The translations under genes and the position numbers were made by a program. A stretch of DNA of 32,008 nt, taken from the NCBI GenBank assembly GCA_001566295.1, contig KQ964303.1, positions 1 through 32,008 of the forward strand, given 5' to 3'. This stretch comes from Microdochium bolleyi. Its lineage: Eukaryota; Ascomycota; Sordariomycetes; Xylariales; Microdochiaceae. The notes below the pieces were generated by a model. That model was not told where the DNA came from and did no database searches. It saw only the letters and a program-made list of their open reading frames with translations. This document shows, one piece after another, positions 30,872 through 32,008 of the stretch (within the stretch, counting starts at the first letter, position 1; every line of letters begins with the position of its first letter).

Positions 30872-31851
30872 ATTGCCGCCGGAGCAGCGGCAGAGTCAGG
30901 GCTCGAAGTCACCTGCACAGAGAGGACGATCCGCGACCATATGCGCGACAACCTCAAGTACCATACCTGCAAGTCGACGGTCAAGGAGGGCCTCAGCGAC
31001 ACAGCCAAGAAAGCCCGGATTCAATGGGTTCAGGAGCGCCTTCGAGTCGGCAGGTACGACGACGAGGAGTGGCTCAAAACTAACTTCTTAATGGACAAGG
31101 TGCACTTCGGATTCCAACCTGCCCTCACCACCAAAGTCCGCCGGCGGCCAGAAGACAATAATCAATGGTGGAACATACAGCCGGAAGATCCTCGCAGGAA
31201 GAAGAAGAAGCTCAAGAACGCAAAGAACACCATCAAGAACGAGGAGAAGGACCCCAAGGGCGCCGAAGAGCTAGAGAACGAAAACGAGCAGACCCTCCTG
31301 CATGCTGTGTGTGCAGTCGGCTGGGACTTTAGGTCGAAGTTATATTGGAACACGATTCCAACTAACAAAAACGGGAAAATGTCGTCGACGGTCCTGCTTC
31401 CAATCCTCCAGCAGTTGTACAGCGATATCGAGAAGCACGTCGGTCATAGAGATTTCCGTATCCAAATGGATAGCGACTCCTCGCACAACGCAAAGGAGAC
31501 AACAGACTGGCTAAAGACAATCATCGTGAACTCGTCATTGGTCCTGGGCTATCTCCTGATTTCAATTGGATCGAGACAAAAATCAGAAGGGTCAAATACT
31601 ACGTCGAAACAACACCTCGTTTGACTACCAAAGATCTAGAGAACATCATCAACGTAGGGTGGCGCAAAGTGGCTCAGAAGAAGTGTGACGGCGCGGGCCA
31701 ACAGGGGATTGTTTGGGCTGGGAAGGCAGGACAAACAAGGCCGCAGCATCGGGCCACGGACAAGGGCAGAGCTGCGAGGGGTCACAAGCCTCCTTATGTA
31801 ATCCCCCATTACGTCAGCAAGGCTGCGCGGGATCATTGGCTCACGCAGTGA
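30872..31851 (+). pseudogene. Tc1/mariner-type DDE transposase, frameshifted
   Basis: Cut-and-paste transposase remnant. The first frame has a second helix-turn-helix (CTERTIRDHMRDN), then FLMDKVHFGF, equivalent to the first catalytic Asp region (usually Ser-Asp-Glu). A Lys/Glu-rich insertion (about 31195-31290) follows, then the second Asp in QMDSDSSHNA. At about 31517 the frame shifts by one base: the adjacent frame gives HRELVIGPGLSPDFNWIETK, the D34D-type third acidic block, and then open sequence to 31851. The N-terminal HTH is decayed or missing; the open frame upstream to 30776 has no family features. The downstream part after the third motif is unusually long and basic. Probably inactive, but the catalytic acidic residues themselves are retained. 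Confidence 0.75.
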
Positions 31852-31870
31852 GCCCGTGAGCCACGGAAGG

Positions 31871-32008
31871 CACGATGAAGGACAAAGGCATATATAGCAT
31901 GGAGGATCTCCTAGACAGACAGTCCTTACCTTTGTACTTCAGCGATCAATCTAAGTATCATTCTCACACATCACTTGAACCAGTCACTCAATTGACGAGA
32001 GTGGTATC
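31871..32008 (+). repeat. Right arm of the inverted repeat, cut by window end
   Basis: Near-identical to the reverse complement of 27094-27230. Contains CATATATAGCATGG and the shared block with CTCAATTGACGAGAGTGG. Starts 20 bases after the transposase stop. Where the arms differ, C/T pairs are common (for example GTCCTTACC against GTCTTTACC). Confidence 0.9.

Larger units (their letters stand above)
27094..32008. mobile_element. Inverted-repeat-bounded block carrying a regulator and a transposase remnant
   Basis: Two similar inverted arms enclose a complete Zn2Cys6 regulator gene and, next to the right arm, a Tc1/mariner-type transposase remnant whose last frame ends 20 bases before the repeat. 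Two readings fit: a cargo-bearing composite element, or two solo LTRs in opposite orientation that happen to flank these genes. Target-site duplications cannot be checked because the right boundary is outside the window. Confidence 0.35.

Noticed and set aside
1..32008. tRNA or rRNA genes, CRISPR arrays, telomeric repeats, secondary-metabolite synthases
   Set aside because: Looked for and not seen. A TAGGGATAGGG word near 26566 is too short to be telomeric.

Overview
The window comes from a filamentous ascomycete (Pezizomycotina). The genes carry short 46-120 nt GT-AG introns with CTAAC/CTGAC-type branch sites. The families present are a FunK1-type kinase, HET, HeLo-like, NACHT/WD40, BTB, Zn2Cys6, an ATF-like bZIP and a GH18 chitinase, a mix typical of fungal accessory regions. 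I could not assign a species. All exon models below were built by eye from splice sites, frame continuity and remembered family consensus; no search was run.

Layout. 0.4-3.8 kb: two paralogous bZIP factors in the same orientation, separated by a broken Zn2Cys6 gene. 4.3-5.25 kb: the C-terminal end of a NACHT-WD40 (NWD) protein and an orphan acidic 3' gene fragment. 5.6-7.3 kb (minus): an AIFM2/AMID-like FAD oxidoreductase with one in-frame TAG. 8.4-9.3 kb (minus): a GNAT acetyltransferase. 9.6-13.1 kb: a tandem pair of FunK1-like kinase genes, the first a decayed and internally deleted copy, the second nearly complete but with a TAG near its start. 13.5-14.7 kb: an intact HeLo-like (STAND N-terminal type) protein. 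15.9-17.3 kb: an intact secreted GH18 chitinase. 17.7-18.6 kb: an unrecognised ORF with one clear intron. 19.2-19.5 kb (minus): a decayed NACHT P-loop fragment. 20.0-22.5 kb: two convergent, broken BTB/POZ genes. 22.9-24.3 kb (minus): a frameshifted HET-type remnant. 24.4-26.0 kb (minus): an intact aromatic L-amino-acid decarboxylase. 26.8 kb: a pogo-like transposase scrap. 27.1-32.0 kb: two ~137 bp inverted repeats enclosing an intact six-exon Zn2Cys6 regulator (842 aa) and a frameshifted Tc1/mariner-type transposase.

The main theme is selective decay. The decarboxylase, the chitinase, both bZIPs, the HeLo-like gene and the large regulator have uninterrupted models. Most genes of allorecognition-type families (NACHT, WD40, HET, BTB, FunK1) are broken by single stops, one-base frameshifts or truncation. 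Two of the three best-placed stops fit the CpA-to-TpA change of repeat-induced point mutation (RIP). The most unusual structure is the inverted-repeat-bounded block at the right edge, which pairs an apparently functional regulator with a transposase.
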